Shown here in pieces: positions 9,307 to 18,328 of a stretch of 64,000 nucleotides of DNA. The notes under the pieces were generated by a model. It was not told where the DNA came from. It did no database searches and saw only the letters and a program-made list of their open reading frames with translations. The translations under genes were made by a program, and so were the position numbers. The stretch lies in assembly GCF_040448305.1 (NCBI RefSeq), contig NZ_CP148752.1:3410001-3474000 (forward strand), written 5' to 3'. The stretch comes from Pseudomonas fluorescens. Its GTDB lineage: Bacteria; Pseudomonadota; Gammaproteobacteria; Pseudomonadales; Pseudomonadaceae. How positions within the stretch are numbered: position 1 is the stretch's first letter; every line of letters starts with the position of its first letter.

Positions 9307-10812
9307 ATGACAACCCGACAACTTTTCCTCGGCATCGACTGCGGCACCCAGGGCACCAAAGCCATCATTCTTGATGCGGCCAGTGGTGAAGTGCTTGGCC
9401 AGGGAGCCGCCAGCCACAGCCTGATCAGCGGCCCCAATGGCCGCCGCGAACAGGACACCCAGCAGTGGCTGGAAGCCTTCGCCACCGCCACCCGTCGCGC
9501 TTTATTGACGGCCAAAGTCGATGGCCCGTCGATTCTCGGCATTGGCGTCTCCGGCCAGCAACACGGCCTGGTGCTGCTCGACGATCAGGGTAAGGTGCTA
9601 CGTCCGGCGAAACTCTGGTGCGATACCGAAACCACCCCGGAGAATGACCGACTGCTGGCCCACCTGGGTGGCGAAAAGGGATCGCTGGAACGCCTCGGCG
9701 TAGTCATCGCACCGGGCTACACCCTGTCCAAACTGTTATGGACCAAAGAGCAGCATCCCGAGGTGTTCTCCCGTGTCGCCCACATTTTGCTGCCCCACGA
9801 TTACCTCAATCATTGGCTCACCGGCCGCAGTTGCAGCGAATACGGAGATGCCTCGGGCACCGGTTACTTCAATGTGCGTACGCGCCAGTGGGATCTGCAA
9901 TTGTTGCGTGACATCGACCCCAGCGGACGCCTGCAAGCGGCGCTGCCGGAGCTGATCGACGCCCACCAGGCGGTCGGCAGCATTCTCCCGGGCATTGCCG
10001 AACATCTGGGCATCAACCCGAAGGCGCTGGTCTCCAGTGGCGGTGGCGACAACATGATGGGCGCCATCGGCACCGGCAACATCCAGCCCGGTGCAATCAC
10101 CATGAGCCTCGGCTCGTCGGGCACTGTGTACGCCTATGCCGATCAGCCGAACGTCGCCGTGGATTCCGCGGTTGCCACCTTCTGTTCGTCGAGCGGCGGC
10201 TGGCTGCCTTTGATCTGCACCATGAACCTGACCAATGCCACCGGTCTGATTCGTGACCTGCTGGACCTCGACATCGATCAATTCAACGAACTGGTTGCCC
10301 AGGCGCCAATCGGTGCCGAAGGCGTTTGCATGCTGCCGTTCTTCAACGGTGAGCGGGTACCCGCCCTGCCCCATGCCAGCGCCAGCCTTTCGGGTTTGAC
10401 CATGACCAACCTGACCCGGGCCAACCTGTGCCGTGCGGTGGTCGAAGGCACGACGTTCGGTTTGCGTTACGGACTGGACCTGCTACGCCGCAATGGCTTA
10501 CAAAGCCGCAGCATTCGGCTGATCGGCGGCGGGTCAAAAAGTGCGGTCTGGCGGCAAATCGTCGCCGACACCATGAATACAGCGGTGATCTGCACCGAAC
10601 AAAGCGAGGCCGCAGCCTTGGGTGCGGCGATTCAGGCGGCCTGGTGCGTATCCTGGGCGAACGGGCGTGAAGACAACCTGGTGGATTTGTGCGAGCGCTG
10701 CGTAAAACTCGACCCGGCCAGTGAAACCCAGCCGGTCGCCGACAATGTACAAGCGTGTCAGCAGGCGTATGAACGCTATCAACAGCAAGTCGTGACCCTA
10801 ATTAAAGAGTGA
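9307..10812 (+). CDS. mtlY: Xylulokinase MtlY
   Basis: FGGY-family sugar kinase of 501 residues: N-terminal phosphate-binding motif FLGIDCGTQGTKA, central SGQQHGLVLLD, and C-terminal IGGGSKSAVWRQIVAD. It phosphorylates D-xylulose, the product of D-arabitol oxidation by MtlD, feeding the pentose-phosphate pool. ATG 9307 is preferred because AAGGA lies 6 bases upstream; the frame is open back to 9268. mtlZ follows 6 bases after the stop. Confidence 0.92.
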   Translation: MTTRQLFLGIDCGTQGTKAIILDAASGEVLGQGAASHSLISGPNGRREQDTQQWLEAFATATRRALLTAKVDGPSILGIGVSGQQHGLVLLDDQGKVLRPAKLWCDTETTPENDRLLAHLGGEKGSLERLGVVIAPGYTLSKLLWTKEQHPEVFSRVAHILLPHDYLNHWLTGRSCSEYGDASGTGYFNVRTRQWDLQLLRDIDPSGRLQAALPELIDAHQAVGSILPGIAEHLGINPKALVSSGGGDNMMGAIGTGNIQPGAITMSLGSSGTVYAYADQPNVAVDSAVATFCSSSGGWLPLICTMNLTNATGLIRDLLDLDIDQFNELVAQAPIGAEGVCMLPFFNGERVPALPHASASLSGLTMTNLTRANLCRAVVEGTTFGLRYGLDLLRRNGLQSRSIRLIGGGSKSAVWRQIVADTMNTAVICTEQSEAAALGAAIQAAWCVSWANGREDNLVDLCERCVKLDPASETQPVADNVQACQQAYERYQQQVVTLIKE

Positions 10813-10818
10813 ACAACT

Positions 10819-11763
10819 ATGTACCTGGTGTGTGGCGAAGCGCTGTTCGATTTTTTCAGTGAAGACGACGCCATCGGTCTGGCGTCCAAAGTGAATTTCA
10901 AGGCCATTGCCGGTGGCTCGCCGTTCAACGTGGCGGTGGGCTTACGCCGGTTGGGCGTGGACGCGGCGCTGTTGGCCGGGTTGTCCACCGACTATCTGGG
11001 CCGGCGCCTGCTGCAGGTACTGCAAGATGAAGGCGTGTGCCAGGACTACCTGCTGGATTTTGCCGCGCCGACCACCCTGGCGATGGTCGCGGTCGGGGCC
11101 AATGGCTCGCCGCAGTACAGCTTCCGTGGCGAAGGCTGTGCGGATCGACAGTTGCAACCGGAGCACCTGCCGACACTCGGGCCTGAGGTACGTGGCCTGC
11201 ATATCGGCTCGTTCTCCCTGGTGGTGCAGCCGATTGCCGACACGCTATTGGCATTGGTGCGCCGGGAAAGCGGCAAGCGCCTGATCAGCCTCGACCCGAA
11301 CGTGCGCCTGAACCCGGAGCCGGACATTGAGCTCTGGCGCGCGCGGATCGCGACGCTGGTGGCGCTGGCCGACCTGATCAAGGTCAGCGACGAGGACCTG
11401 CATCTGCTGTACCCCGGCCAGGACCCGGCGCAGGTGATCGAAGGCTGGTTGCAGCACCGCTGTCAGCTGGTATTCCTGACCCGGGGTGGCGAAGGCGCGA
11501 GCGTGTTCAGCCGGACTCACGGTTCGTGGTCGGCTCCTGCCTGTGGGGTAAAAATCGCCGACACCGTGGGCGCGGGCGATACCTTTCAGGCGGCGCTGAT
11601 TACCTGGTTGACCGAACAGCAGCTGGATTCAGTGGAGGGCGTGAAGCAACTTGGCCGCGAGCAGATCGACCGCATGCTGAAGTTCGCGGTGCAGGCGGCG
11701 GCATTGACGTGCAGCAAGACCGGGCCGGATTTGCCTTATCGGCAGCAACTGGATTTGCACTGA
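10819..11763 (+). CDS. mtlZ: Fructokinase MtlZ (PfkB family)
   Basis: Ribokinase/PfkB-family kinase of 314 residues. The N-terminal substrate motif is KAIAGGSPFNVAVGLRRLG and the C-terminal signature is KIADTVGAGDTFQAALI, with the catalytic Asp in GAGD. It converts fructose made by MtlD to fructose-6-phosphate. It is the last gene of the mtl operon; a lone REP unit follows 12 bases after the stop. Confidence 0.92.
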   Translation: MYLVCGEALFDFFSEDDAIGLASKVNFKAIAGGSPFNVAVGLRRLGVDAALLAGLSTDYLGRRLLQVLQDEGVCQDYLLDFAAPTTLAMVAVGANGSPQYSFRGEGCADRQLQPEHLPTLGPEVRGLHIGSFSLVVQPIADTLLALVRRESGKRLISLDPNVRLNPEPDIELWRARIATLVALADLIKVSDEDLHLLYPGQDPAQVIEGWLQHRCQLVFLTRGGEGASVFSRTHGSWSAPACGVKIADTVGAGDTFQAALITWLTEQQLDSVEGVKQLGREQIDRMLKFAVQAAALTCSKTGPDLPYRQQLDLH

Positions 11764-11774
11764 GTTCGAGGGCC

Positions 11775-11802
11775 CCATCGCGAGCAGGCTCGCTCCCACA
11801 GG
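11775..11802. repeat. Single REP unit
   Basis: CCATCGCGAGCAGGCTCGCT followed by CCCACAGG, a solitary copy downstream of mtlZ. Confidence 0.85.
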
Positions 11803-11938
11803 GTTGCGGGTCGTTCACAGCATTTGTGTCCACCCTTGTTCGCGATGACTTTCCATCAGGCGCCCGATGGTCTTAACTGATACACAGGATCGCGCATCCG
11901 CGACAGGCGGTGTTCAGCCGGGTTAACCCTCGTTTAAC

Positions 11939-11969
11939 CGTGCGGTCCAACACTTCACTGGACCGCACG
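11939..11969 (+). other. Strong hairpin upstream of the DUF2790 gene
   Basis: Perfect 11-bp arms CGTGCGGTCCA and TGGACCGCACG around a 9-base loop. There is no T-tract on either side, so it is not a standard intrinsic terminator. It lies 85 bases before ATG 12054 and could be a leader structure or a regulator-binding dyad. Confidence 0.5.
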
Positions 11970-12053
11970 CCCTCAGACTGTTCTGACGCCCAGTGCGGCA
12001 AGTTCGACAAGCGACACATCGAACTGACATTCCGTCCGCACCGGAGATCGCTG

Positions 12054-12320
12054 ATGAACACTCGCACCCTGCTGGTTACCGCCGCCCTCGCCTGCACCGC
12101 ATTTGCCGGCCTGGCTCAGGCCAATGACACCACGACCTCTCAAGCCGTGCCCTATCACTACGGCATGCCATTGCATGTCAGCAAAGTGATTTCACTGACC
12201 GAGCCGGACACTCTGGAGTGCAAAGTGGTGAAGGCCGAGATGAAGTACATTGATGACACGGGAAAACCCGCAGAAATTTCCTACCGTAAACTTTCCGACG
12301 CTTGCGAGAACCAGGGCTGA
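12054..12320 (+). CDS. DUF2790 family small secreted protein
   Basis: Protein of 88 residues with a clear signal peptide (MNTRTLLVTAALACTAFAGLAQA, cleavage near residue 23). The mature part contains PYHYGMPLHVSKVISLTEPD and ends in ISYRKLSDACENQG, the conserved pattern of DUF2790 proteins, a family I know mainly from Pseudomonas. Function is unknown. Some members are reported to respond to metal or envelope stress, but nothing here proves that. Monocistronic, followed at once by a small membrane protein gene. Confidence 0.8.
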   Translation: MNTRTLLVTAALACTAFAGLAQANDTTTSQAVPYHYGMPLHVSKVISLTEPDTLECKVVKAEMKYIDDTGKPAEISYRKLSDACENQG

Positions 12321-12410
12321 CCGAAAAGTCTGATTTGGCACTCGGCGGTATTCCTTTGAGGGTTGCGGCGCTATGCTCTAGCGCCTCCCTCTCTGCCGCA
12401 AGGATTCGCC

Positions 12411-12806
12411 ATGCAGTTGTCGTTTCGCACGCTGTCGACGTTTACCGCCGCCTTATGTCTTTTGCTCAGCCTGGTCTGGGGCCTGACACCGCAATGGCTA
12501 TTGTCGTTCTGGGACATCGAGTTTTCATTCGCGGTGGGATTGGTCGCGCGACGCACCGCCGTGCTGTTTGGGGCGTTGAGCGTGATCTCTTTTCTGGTTC
12601 GCAACGAACCCCCTTGTGCAACCCGCAATGCGCTGAGCCTAGGCTTCGTCGTCGGCTGTTGGGGATTGGCCGTGCTCGGTTTTGCCGAATGGCTCAACGG
12701 TCACGTCGGTCCGGGCATTTTGCTGGCAGTAGGGTTTGAACTGGCGCTGGGCCTGGCGTTCTTCCAGACCCGGCGCGTGTCCGTGGAACTCGAAACGGCA
12801 AGCTAG
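12411..12806 (+). CDS. Small integral membrane protein, function unknown
   Basis: Protein of 131 residues with about four hydrophobic segments (residues 10-27, 37-60, 78-95 and 100-118) and polar ends, so an inner-membrane protein. ATG 12411 has GCAAGGA about 7 bases upstream. A perfect hairpin GGCGCTA / TAGCGCC (12367-12385) sits in its leader. I do not recognise the family. Its stop overlaps by 4 bases the stop region of the convergent DUF1652 gene. Confidence 0.7.
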   Translation: MQLSFRTLSTFTAALCLLLSLVWGLTPQWLLSFWDIEFSFAVGLVARRTAVLFGALSVISFLVRNEPPCATRNALSLGFVVGCWGLAVLGFAEWLNGHVGPGILLAVGFELALGLAFFQTRRVSVELETAS

Positions 12807-13069
12807 AGCGCTTTGCCCAGCATAGAGTGCGGCTCGATCTCGACGTGATGCTGTCTGGAACGCAGTTGGGCAATCAACTCGTTGATTTCCCGACAACCAT
12901 TGAGCCCGGAGGCATCGATACCGGTGACCAATAGATCGAGTTGATCGGTTTGCCCGTCTGCATAGATTTTGACGGTCATCGACAGATCCGGTGACAGCGT
13001 GCACTGGCAGCGCTTGGGCAGAAAACTGCTTTCGATGATATTGCGAATTTCCAAGGCAGAAAGAAACAT
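12803..13069 (-). CDS. DUF1652 family protein
   Basis: Protein of 88 residues opening with MFLSALEIRNIIESSFLP and containing MTVKIYADG...DLLVTGID and a SRxINELIAQLR-like helix, the pattern of DUF1652, a small cytoplasmic family known from pseudomonads. Function unknown. AAGGAGGGAG just upstream of the start (reverse strand) is a strong ribosome site. It converges on the preceding membrane protein gene. Confidence 0.8.
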   Translation of the reverse strand: MFLSALEIRNIIESSFLPKRCQCTLSPDLSMTVKIYADGQTDQLDLLVTGIDASGLNGCREINELIAQLRSRQHHVEIEPHSMLGKAL

Positions 13070-13348
13070 GGCGACTCCCTCCTTTGTAAGACTGCTTGAC
13101 GATCAATGCTCGCTCATTTGAAATCCCGGCAAGCTTCAAGGACAGCTACAGCATAAAACATACCCTGAATTTCGCGGTGCAGTTCATCGGCAATTCAAGG
13201 GTTCAGACGGGTTACCTGTAACGACTCTCATGCCGTTTGCAATTATAGACCCTGGCGACCCTGCAATTTGCACACTGCGCATCCCGGGTTTGCATTCACT
13301 GCACACGACAGTGAAAATGCCGCCCTTCACTTCAAGCAAGGAGGCATC

Positions 13349-13831
13349 ATGAATTCGTTGACCGTTAACGCTTGCACAGCGCTAGTCGCACTGGGGCTTG
13401 TCGGCGTGGCGCATGCCGCCAAACTCGAAGACACCGCACCCTATCCGAAGGCCGAAAGCGGGTTTACCCGCCAGGTGATCCACCTCGCGCCACAGACCCG
13501 GGAAAACGACTTCCAGGTCGAGATCCTGGCCGGCAAGACGATGACCGTCGACTGCAATAACCCGCGCCTGGGCGGCATTCTCGAGGAGAAGAACCTCGAG
13601 GGTTGGGGCTATCCGTTCTACCGCCTGGACAAAGTCATTGGCCCGATGAGCACGCTGATGGCCTGCCCGGCCGGCACGAGCAAACAAGGATTTGTACCGG
13701 TGGTCGGTGACGGCTTCCTGCTGCGTTACAACAGCAAGCTGCCGCTCGTGCTGTACGTGCCCAAGGACATCGAAGTGCGCTACCGGATCTGGTCGGCGTC
13801 GACCAAGGTCGAGAAAGCCGTTCAGGAATAA
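13349..13831 (+). CDS. eco: Ecotin, periplasmic serine protease inhibitor
   Basis: Protein of 160 residues with a signal peptide (cleavage after HAA, about residue 23) and the ecotin fold: APYPKAESGFTRQVIHL, ILAGKTMTVDCNN, FLLRYNSKLPLVLYVP and EVRYRIWSA. Two cysteines (69 and 106) match the single disulfide that braces the reactive loop. The loop reads STLMACP, so the P1 residue is Leu103 where E. coli ecotin has Met84. Ecotin dimers block trypsin-fold proteases, protecting the cell from host or predator enzymes. ATG 13349 follows a strong CAAGGAGG site; the frame is open to 13268 but without a ribosome site. Confidence 0.93.
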   Translation: MNSLTVNACTALVALGLVGVAHAAKLEDTAPYPKAESGFTRQVIHLAPQTRENDFQVEILAGKTMTVDCNNPRLGGILEEKNLEGWGYPFYRLDKVIGPMSTLMACPAGTSKQGFVPVVGDGFLLRYNSKLPLVLYVPKDIEVRYRIWSASTKVEKAVQE

Positions 13832-13895
13832 CCCGGCCATCCGGCGGACCCTCGCGGCACCTGCTTGCGGCGTCCGCTGTAGACCGGCCCAAGCG

Positions 13896-14909
<1,014 letters not shown>

Positions 14910-14950
14910 GGTCGTCTCCTGACATTGATCGGGGCCCGGGAGACAGAAAG

Positions 14951-14975
14951 TAAAAACCCGCCTCGAGGGCGGGTT
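14951..14975 (-). terminator. Attenuator terminator upstream of the threonine dehydratase
   Basis: On the minus strand, AACCCGCC, loop CTCGA, GGCGGGTT, then TTTA: a strong GC stem with a U-run, 42 bases before the dehydratase start. Its 5' arm (14968-14973, CCCGCC) is also complementary to GGCGGG at 14998-15003, which overlaps the end of the leader peptide. This gives mutually exclusive terminator and antiterminator folds. Confidence 0.75.
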
Positions 14976-14993
14976 GGGTGCTGCAGTCGTGAG

Positions 14994-15059
14994 CTAGCCC
15001 GCCAAATGAGGAATGGCGGTAATAATGCTTGGCTGGCAGCGCAATACAGTGGAAGTCAT
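14994..15059 (-). CDS. Leader peptide of the threonine dehydratase attenuator (21 residues)
   Basis: A 22-codon frame on the minus strand, ATG at 15059-15057 to TAG at 14996-14994. It encodes a peptide beginning MTSTVLRC and containing SIITAIP near the end. Thr, Val, Leu and Ile make up 9 of 21 residues, with Ile-Ile-Thr-Ala-Ile at codons 12-16. A ribosome stalled on those codons would leave GGCGGG (14998-15003) free to pair with the terminator arm. A ribosome reaching the stop codon would cover it and let the terminator form. This is the logic of ilv-type attenuators. There is no clear Shine-Dalgarno site; a promoter placed only 6 bases upstream suggests a leaderless or nearly leaderless start. 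Confidence 0.65.
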   Translation of the reverse strand: MTSTVLRCQPSIITAIPHLAG

Positions 15060-15065
15060 GACCGG

Positions 15066-15094
15066 AAATTAGCCGGGCGTTGATGGCAAGTCAA
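15066..15094 (-). promoter_or_regulatory. Candidate promoter of the leader-threonine dehydratase transcript
   Basis: On the minus strand, TTGACT, exactly 17 bases, then TAATTT. The -10 ends 6 bases before the leader peptide ATG, so transcription would begin at or near that codon. Good match to sigma-70 spacing, but unusual closeness to the start codon. Confidence 0.5.
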
Positions 15095-15156
15095 TGGCAA
15101 GTTTGCGGTGGTCGCTATAGGCTACTGATTCTATTCATTGCCCACGGAAGGAAAAC

Positions 15157-15492
15157 ATGAAGGCCATCGCCCTGCCCCTTATCGCCTTGATCGCTTTTGC
15201 CGGCTACACGGTTTCGGTGATGCTCCAGGCCGAACAATCGCTGATCGACTTCGGCATCAGCCTGATGTCACGCCCGGATACTGCGCAGATGGTGATCGAT
15301 CTTTACCTGCTGGCGACGCTGGCGGGGTTCTGGATGTACCAGGATGCGCGAAAGCGCGGGCAGTCGACGCTTTCGGTGGTGCCTTATCTATTGATCACCG
15401 CTGTGTTCGTGTCGATTGGGCCATTGTTGTATCTGGTGGTTCGCGGGTTTCAGGATCGAAAGAGACCAGTTGCCGCGACTCGGCAGATCTGA
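15157..15492 (+). CDS. DUF2834-like small membrane protein
   Basis: Protein of 111 residues with three membrane helices (residues 5-22, 45-62 and 75-97). It contains the DUF2834 pattern: DLYLLATLAGFWMYQDARKRG in the middle and ISIGPLLYLVVR-like sequence before the C-terminus. Inner membrane, function unknown. GGAAGGAAAAC before ATG is a good ribosome site. Divergent from the threonine dehydratase leader. Confidence 0.7.
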   Translation: MKAIALPLIALIAFAGYTVSVMLQAEQSLIDFGISLMSRPDTAQMVIDLYLLATLAGFWMYQDARKRGQSTLSVVPYLLITAVFVSIGPLLYLVVRGFQDRKRPVAATRQI

Positions 15493-15520
15493 CCCATCGC
15501 CTGTGGTGAGGTTGAAATTG

Positions 15521-15548
15521 CAATCGCGAGCAGGCTCGCTCCTACACT
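15521..15548. repeat. Single REP unit
   Basis: CAATCGCGAGCAGGCTCGCT then CCTACACTGG, a degenerate solitary REP copy between two convergent genes. Confidence 0.8.
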
Positions 15549-15629
15549 GGATATGCAAGACTGGAAATACAAATTCCCTGAAATCTGCGGCCGCTCACTA
15601 TCGCGGCTGCAGAACTCGCCAACGGTTGG

Positions 15630-16781
15630 TTACTTCAAGCCCACCCTGTACAACCCGCCGTTCTCCTCATCGGTCAAAACATACAAGTAACCATCCGGCC
15701 CCTGCCGTACATCGCGAATGCGTTTTTTCAACTCCCCGAGCATGCGCTCCTCATGGATCACCTTGTCGCCTTCGAACTCCAGGCGGATCAGTTCCTGGCT
15801 GACCAGCGCGCCGATAAACACGTTGCGCTGCCAGGCCTTGAAACGATCGGCATCGTAGAACGCCATGCCACTCAGGCCCGGGGATTTTTCCCAGACGTGG
15901 TTCGGGGCGACGGTGCCTTCGGCGGTCTCACCCTTGGCTTCGGGAATCGGTTGACCGGAGTAGTTGATGCCATGGGTCGCCAGCGGCCAGCCGTAATTCT
16001 TGCCGCGCTCGATGATGTTGACTTCATCGCCGCCCAGGGGGCCGTGTTCGTTTTCCCACAGCGTGCCGTTCCACGGGTTGAGCGCCGCGCCTTGCGGATT
16101 GCGCTGCCCGTAGGACCAGATCTCCGGGCGCACGTTGGCCTGACCGACAAAGGGGTTGTCCTTGGGCACCGTGCCATCCGGGTAGATGCGCACCACTTTG
16201 CCTTGCAGCTTGTCGAGGTCCTGGGCGGTCGGGCGGTCGTTGTTTTCCCCCAGGGTCACAAACAGATAGCCGTCGCGATCGAACACCAGCCGCGAGCCGA
16301 AATGATTGCCAACCGAGAGTTTGGGTTCCTGACGCAGGATCACCTGGAAATCCTTGAGCGCCGTCATATCGTCGGAGAGCCGACCGCGGCCCACCGCTGT
16401 ACCGGCCTTGTCGCCCTGAGCGTCACCCTCGGCATAAGACAGATAGACCATCCGGTCCTGCTTGAAATCGGGCGACAGCGCTACATCCAGCAAACCGCCC
16501 TGCCCCTTGACCCAGACCTTGGGTACGCCATTGAGAGGTGCCGACAGCTTGCCGTCGGCGGTCACCAGTCGCAGGTTGCCGGGCCGCTCGGTCACCAGCA
16601 TGTCTTTACGATCCGGCAAAAATGCCAGGGCCCAAGGGTGCTCCAGTCCCGTCACGATGGGAGTGACCTCAAGGGTGCCTTCTTCGCTTTTCATCGTTCG
16701 GATGGGCGCGGCAAGCACCGGGACAGTGGCGCTGATCAATACGCTGGCACAGAAGGTTGCCAATAAATTCTTACGCAACAT
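15630..16781 (-). CDS. PQQ-dependent sugar dehydrogenase (soluble aldose dehydrogenase type)
   Basis: Secreted beta-propeller enzyme of 383 residues with a signal peptide (MLRKNLLATFCASVLISATVP..., cleavage after VLA). Family features include GLEHPWALAFLPD, LLDVALSPDFKQDRMVYLSYAE, NHFGSRLVFDRDGYLFVTLGE, YGQRNPQG and WENEHGPLGGDEVN, as in the Asd/YliI group of GDH-B-like proteins. It oxidises sugar aldehyde groups in the periplasm using PQQ. ATG 16781 is chosen because AAAGGA lies 7 bases upstream on the minus strand and the signal peptide starts there; the frame is open to 17012. The next gene upstream also encodes a secreted protein. Confidence 0.87.
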   Translation of the reverse strand: MLRKNLLATFCASVLISATVPVLAAPIRTMKSEEGTLEVTPIVTGLEHPWALAFLPDRKDMLVTERPGNLRLVTADGKLSAPLNGVPKVWVKGQGGLLDVALSPDFKQDRMVYLSYAEGDAQGDKAGTAVGRGRLSDDMTALKDFQVILRQEPKLSVGNHFGSRLVFDRDGYLFVTLGENNDRPTAQDLDKLQGKVVRIYPDGTVPKDNPFVGQANVRPEIWSYGQRNPQGAALNPWNGTLWENEHGPLGGDEVNIIERGKNYGWPLATHGINYSGQPIPEAKGETAEGTVAPNHVWEKSPGLSGMAFYDADRFKAWQRNVFIGALVSQELIRLEFEGDKVIHEERMLGELKKRIRDVRQGPDGYLYVLTDEENGGLYRVGLK

Positions 16782-16848
16782 GCAGGATTCCTTTTCTGAT
16801 GAAAGTGAGATCTGGTGAAAAATAGCGGCCAGACGCCATGCTTGCCAC

Positions 16849-17196
16849 TCAACGGTTGCTGGTGCCGGTGTCTCGCGGGGGTGGATTGGGAATGAATTTC
16901 GGTGGGCTGGCGGGCGCTGTCCGGTCGGGATAGCGATTGCCGATGCCACCGTTGTCCAGCGTCGGCGGGCGCGGGACCGGCACGGTATTCGGCCCGCGTA
17001 TGGCCGGGGCACTGGGTTGAGTACCTTGCATGCTGTTGGGATTGGCCCGCCGAATCGGACTGTTGTAAGGGTTGTTGTTGGTGCTGCCCGGCAGGTTCTG
17101 GGCCAACTGCAGCGAAGCAGAGACGTCGGTCTGAGCCAGTGGGCCCAATACGGTACTCAAGGCCAGCGCAATGGCGCCAAACACGTATCGGTTCAT
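16849..17196 (-). CDS. Proline/asparagine-rich secreted protein, unknown function
   Basis: Protein of 115 residues with a signal peptide (MNRYVFGAIALALSTVLGPLAQ). The mature part is low complexity: rich in Pro, Asn, Thr and Arg, with PVPRPP and PPKFIPNPPPRD and no predicted fold. It is probably a disordered periplasmic or surface protein. It lies 67 bases upstream of the PQQ dehydrogenase in the same direction, so they may share a transcript. I do not recognise the family. Confidence 0.65.
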   Translation of the reverse strand: MNRYVFGAIALALSTVLGPLAQTDVSASLQLAQNLPGSTNNNPYNSPIRRANPNSMQGTQPSAPAIRGPNTVPVPRPPTLDNGGIGNRYPDRTAPASPPKFIPNPPPRDTGTSNR

Positions 17197-17310
17197 GGGG
17201 TGCCTCTCTGCGTCCGCGTGGATAAGGACTTCGATACCACGCTACGCCCGAGGTTCGGATTTGTTAACCAAAAACTCGCCGGCACGATGCAATACGGCGT
17301 TGATCCGGCC

Positions 17311-17408
17311 TCTTCGCGAGCAGGCTCGTTCCCACAATGGACGGTGGGCATTCATGACATTTGTGGTTGGCTCAAACCTGTGGGAGCGTGGCTTGCCCGC
17401 GATGAGGC
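17311..17408. repeat. Degenerate REP pair
   Basis: TTCGCGAGCAGGCTCGTTCC at 17313 and CCTGTGGGAGCGTGGCTTGC at 17379. The stem of the second copy has diverged (GCGTGGCTTGCCCGC). Confidence 0.8.
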
Positions 17409-17428
17409 CTGCCGCCCGAACACCCGGC

Positions 17429-18328
17429 TCAGATCAGAATGAAGACCGCCAGCAACCCGGCAAAGATCGACCACTTTTGGAGGTAGTAAAGCTTGCGGTT
17501 GCGCTTTTTCAGTTCCTTGGCGCGCAGGCGAACCTTGTAGACCTTGCTGAACAATCGATTGAGCCCACCGGTCCGGTCTCCGTCCTCGTTCGGTGCACCG
17601 GCCGCCGACATGACATTGCGGCTGAACCAGCGATTGAATGCCGCTGCCCACCGATATTTCATCGGCCGCTCGACATCGCAGAACAAAATGATGCGATTGT
17701 GCGGCGTGGTGTTCTCTGCGTAATGAATGTAGGTCTCATCGAACATCACCGCTTCGCCATCGCGCCAATGGTAGTTCTGGCCATCGACATTGATGTAGCA
17801 GCCTTCGGTGTTGGGTGTGTCCAGCCCGAGGTGATAACGGTACGAACCGGCATACGGGTCGCGGTGGCGCACCAGTCTGGAGCCCGGTGGCAATTCGGCG
17901 AACATCGCCGCCTTGATCGAGCCAATGCCTTGTACCAGTTCGGTGGTGCGCGGGCAGAGCTTCATGGCCGACGGGTGGCTATCGCCATACCACTTGAGAT
18001 AGAAGCGCTTCCAGCCGGTCTTGAAAAACGAGTTGAAACCGACGTCATCGTATTGGTTCGAACGCTTGATCTCGCCGGCGTGAAGCAAGTTCTGGCCTTC
18101 GGCACGAATTTCTTCCCAATGCGCCTGCAGCGGGCTCAGGTCGGGAAAATCAGCCGGATCGAGATACGGTTTGTTGGGGATCTTCGAAAACAGATAAAGA
18201 AAGCAATTGATCGGTGCCAGGAACGTCGAGTGATCACTCAACTGGCGGCCCAGCTTATGGCGCACTCGGCCCCGCAGGTGGACGTACGCAATAGAGACAA
18301 TGTAGATAACGGCTATGATCAGTTTCAC
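17429..18328 (-). CDS. lpxO: Lipid A 2-hydroxylase LpxO
   Basis: Fe(II)/2-oxoglutarate dioxygenase of 299 residues, the usual LpxO length. It has an N-terminal membrane helix (KLIIAVIYIVSIAYVHL), the iron motif HRDPYAGSYRYHLGL (His-X-Asp), the distal His in TYIHYAENTT and the 2-oxoglutarate Arg in HNRIILFCD. A second hydrophobic segment closes the protein (IFAGLLAVFILI). LpxO hydroxylates a secondary acyl chain of lipid A at the inner membrane. The start is GTG at 18328; upstream in-frame codons give a longer frame without a sensible N-terminus. No strong ribosome site is visible. Confidence 0.9.
   Translation of the reverse strand: MKLIIAVIYIVSIAYVHLRGRVRHKLGRQLSDHSTFLAPINCFLYLFSKIPNKPYLDPADFPDLSPLQAHWEEIRAEGQNLLHAGEIKRSNQYDDVGFNSFFKTGWKRFYLKWYGDSHPSAMKLCPRTTELVQGIGSIKAAMFAELPPGSRLVRHRDPYAGSYRYHLGLDTPNTEGCYINVDGQNYHWRDGEAVMFDETYIHYAENTTPHNRIILFCDVERPMKYRWAAAFNRWFSRNVMSAAGAPNEDGDRTGGLNRLFSKVYKVRLRAKELKKRNRKLYYLQKWSIFAGLLAVFILI

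Noticed and set aside
13268..13348. Longer N-terminus for ecotin
   Set aside because: The extra 27 residues have no ribosome site and would mask the signal peptide that starts at 13349.
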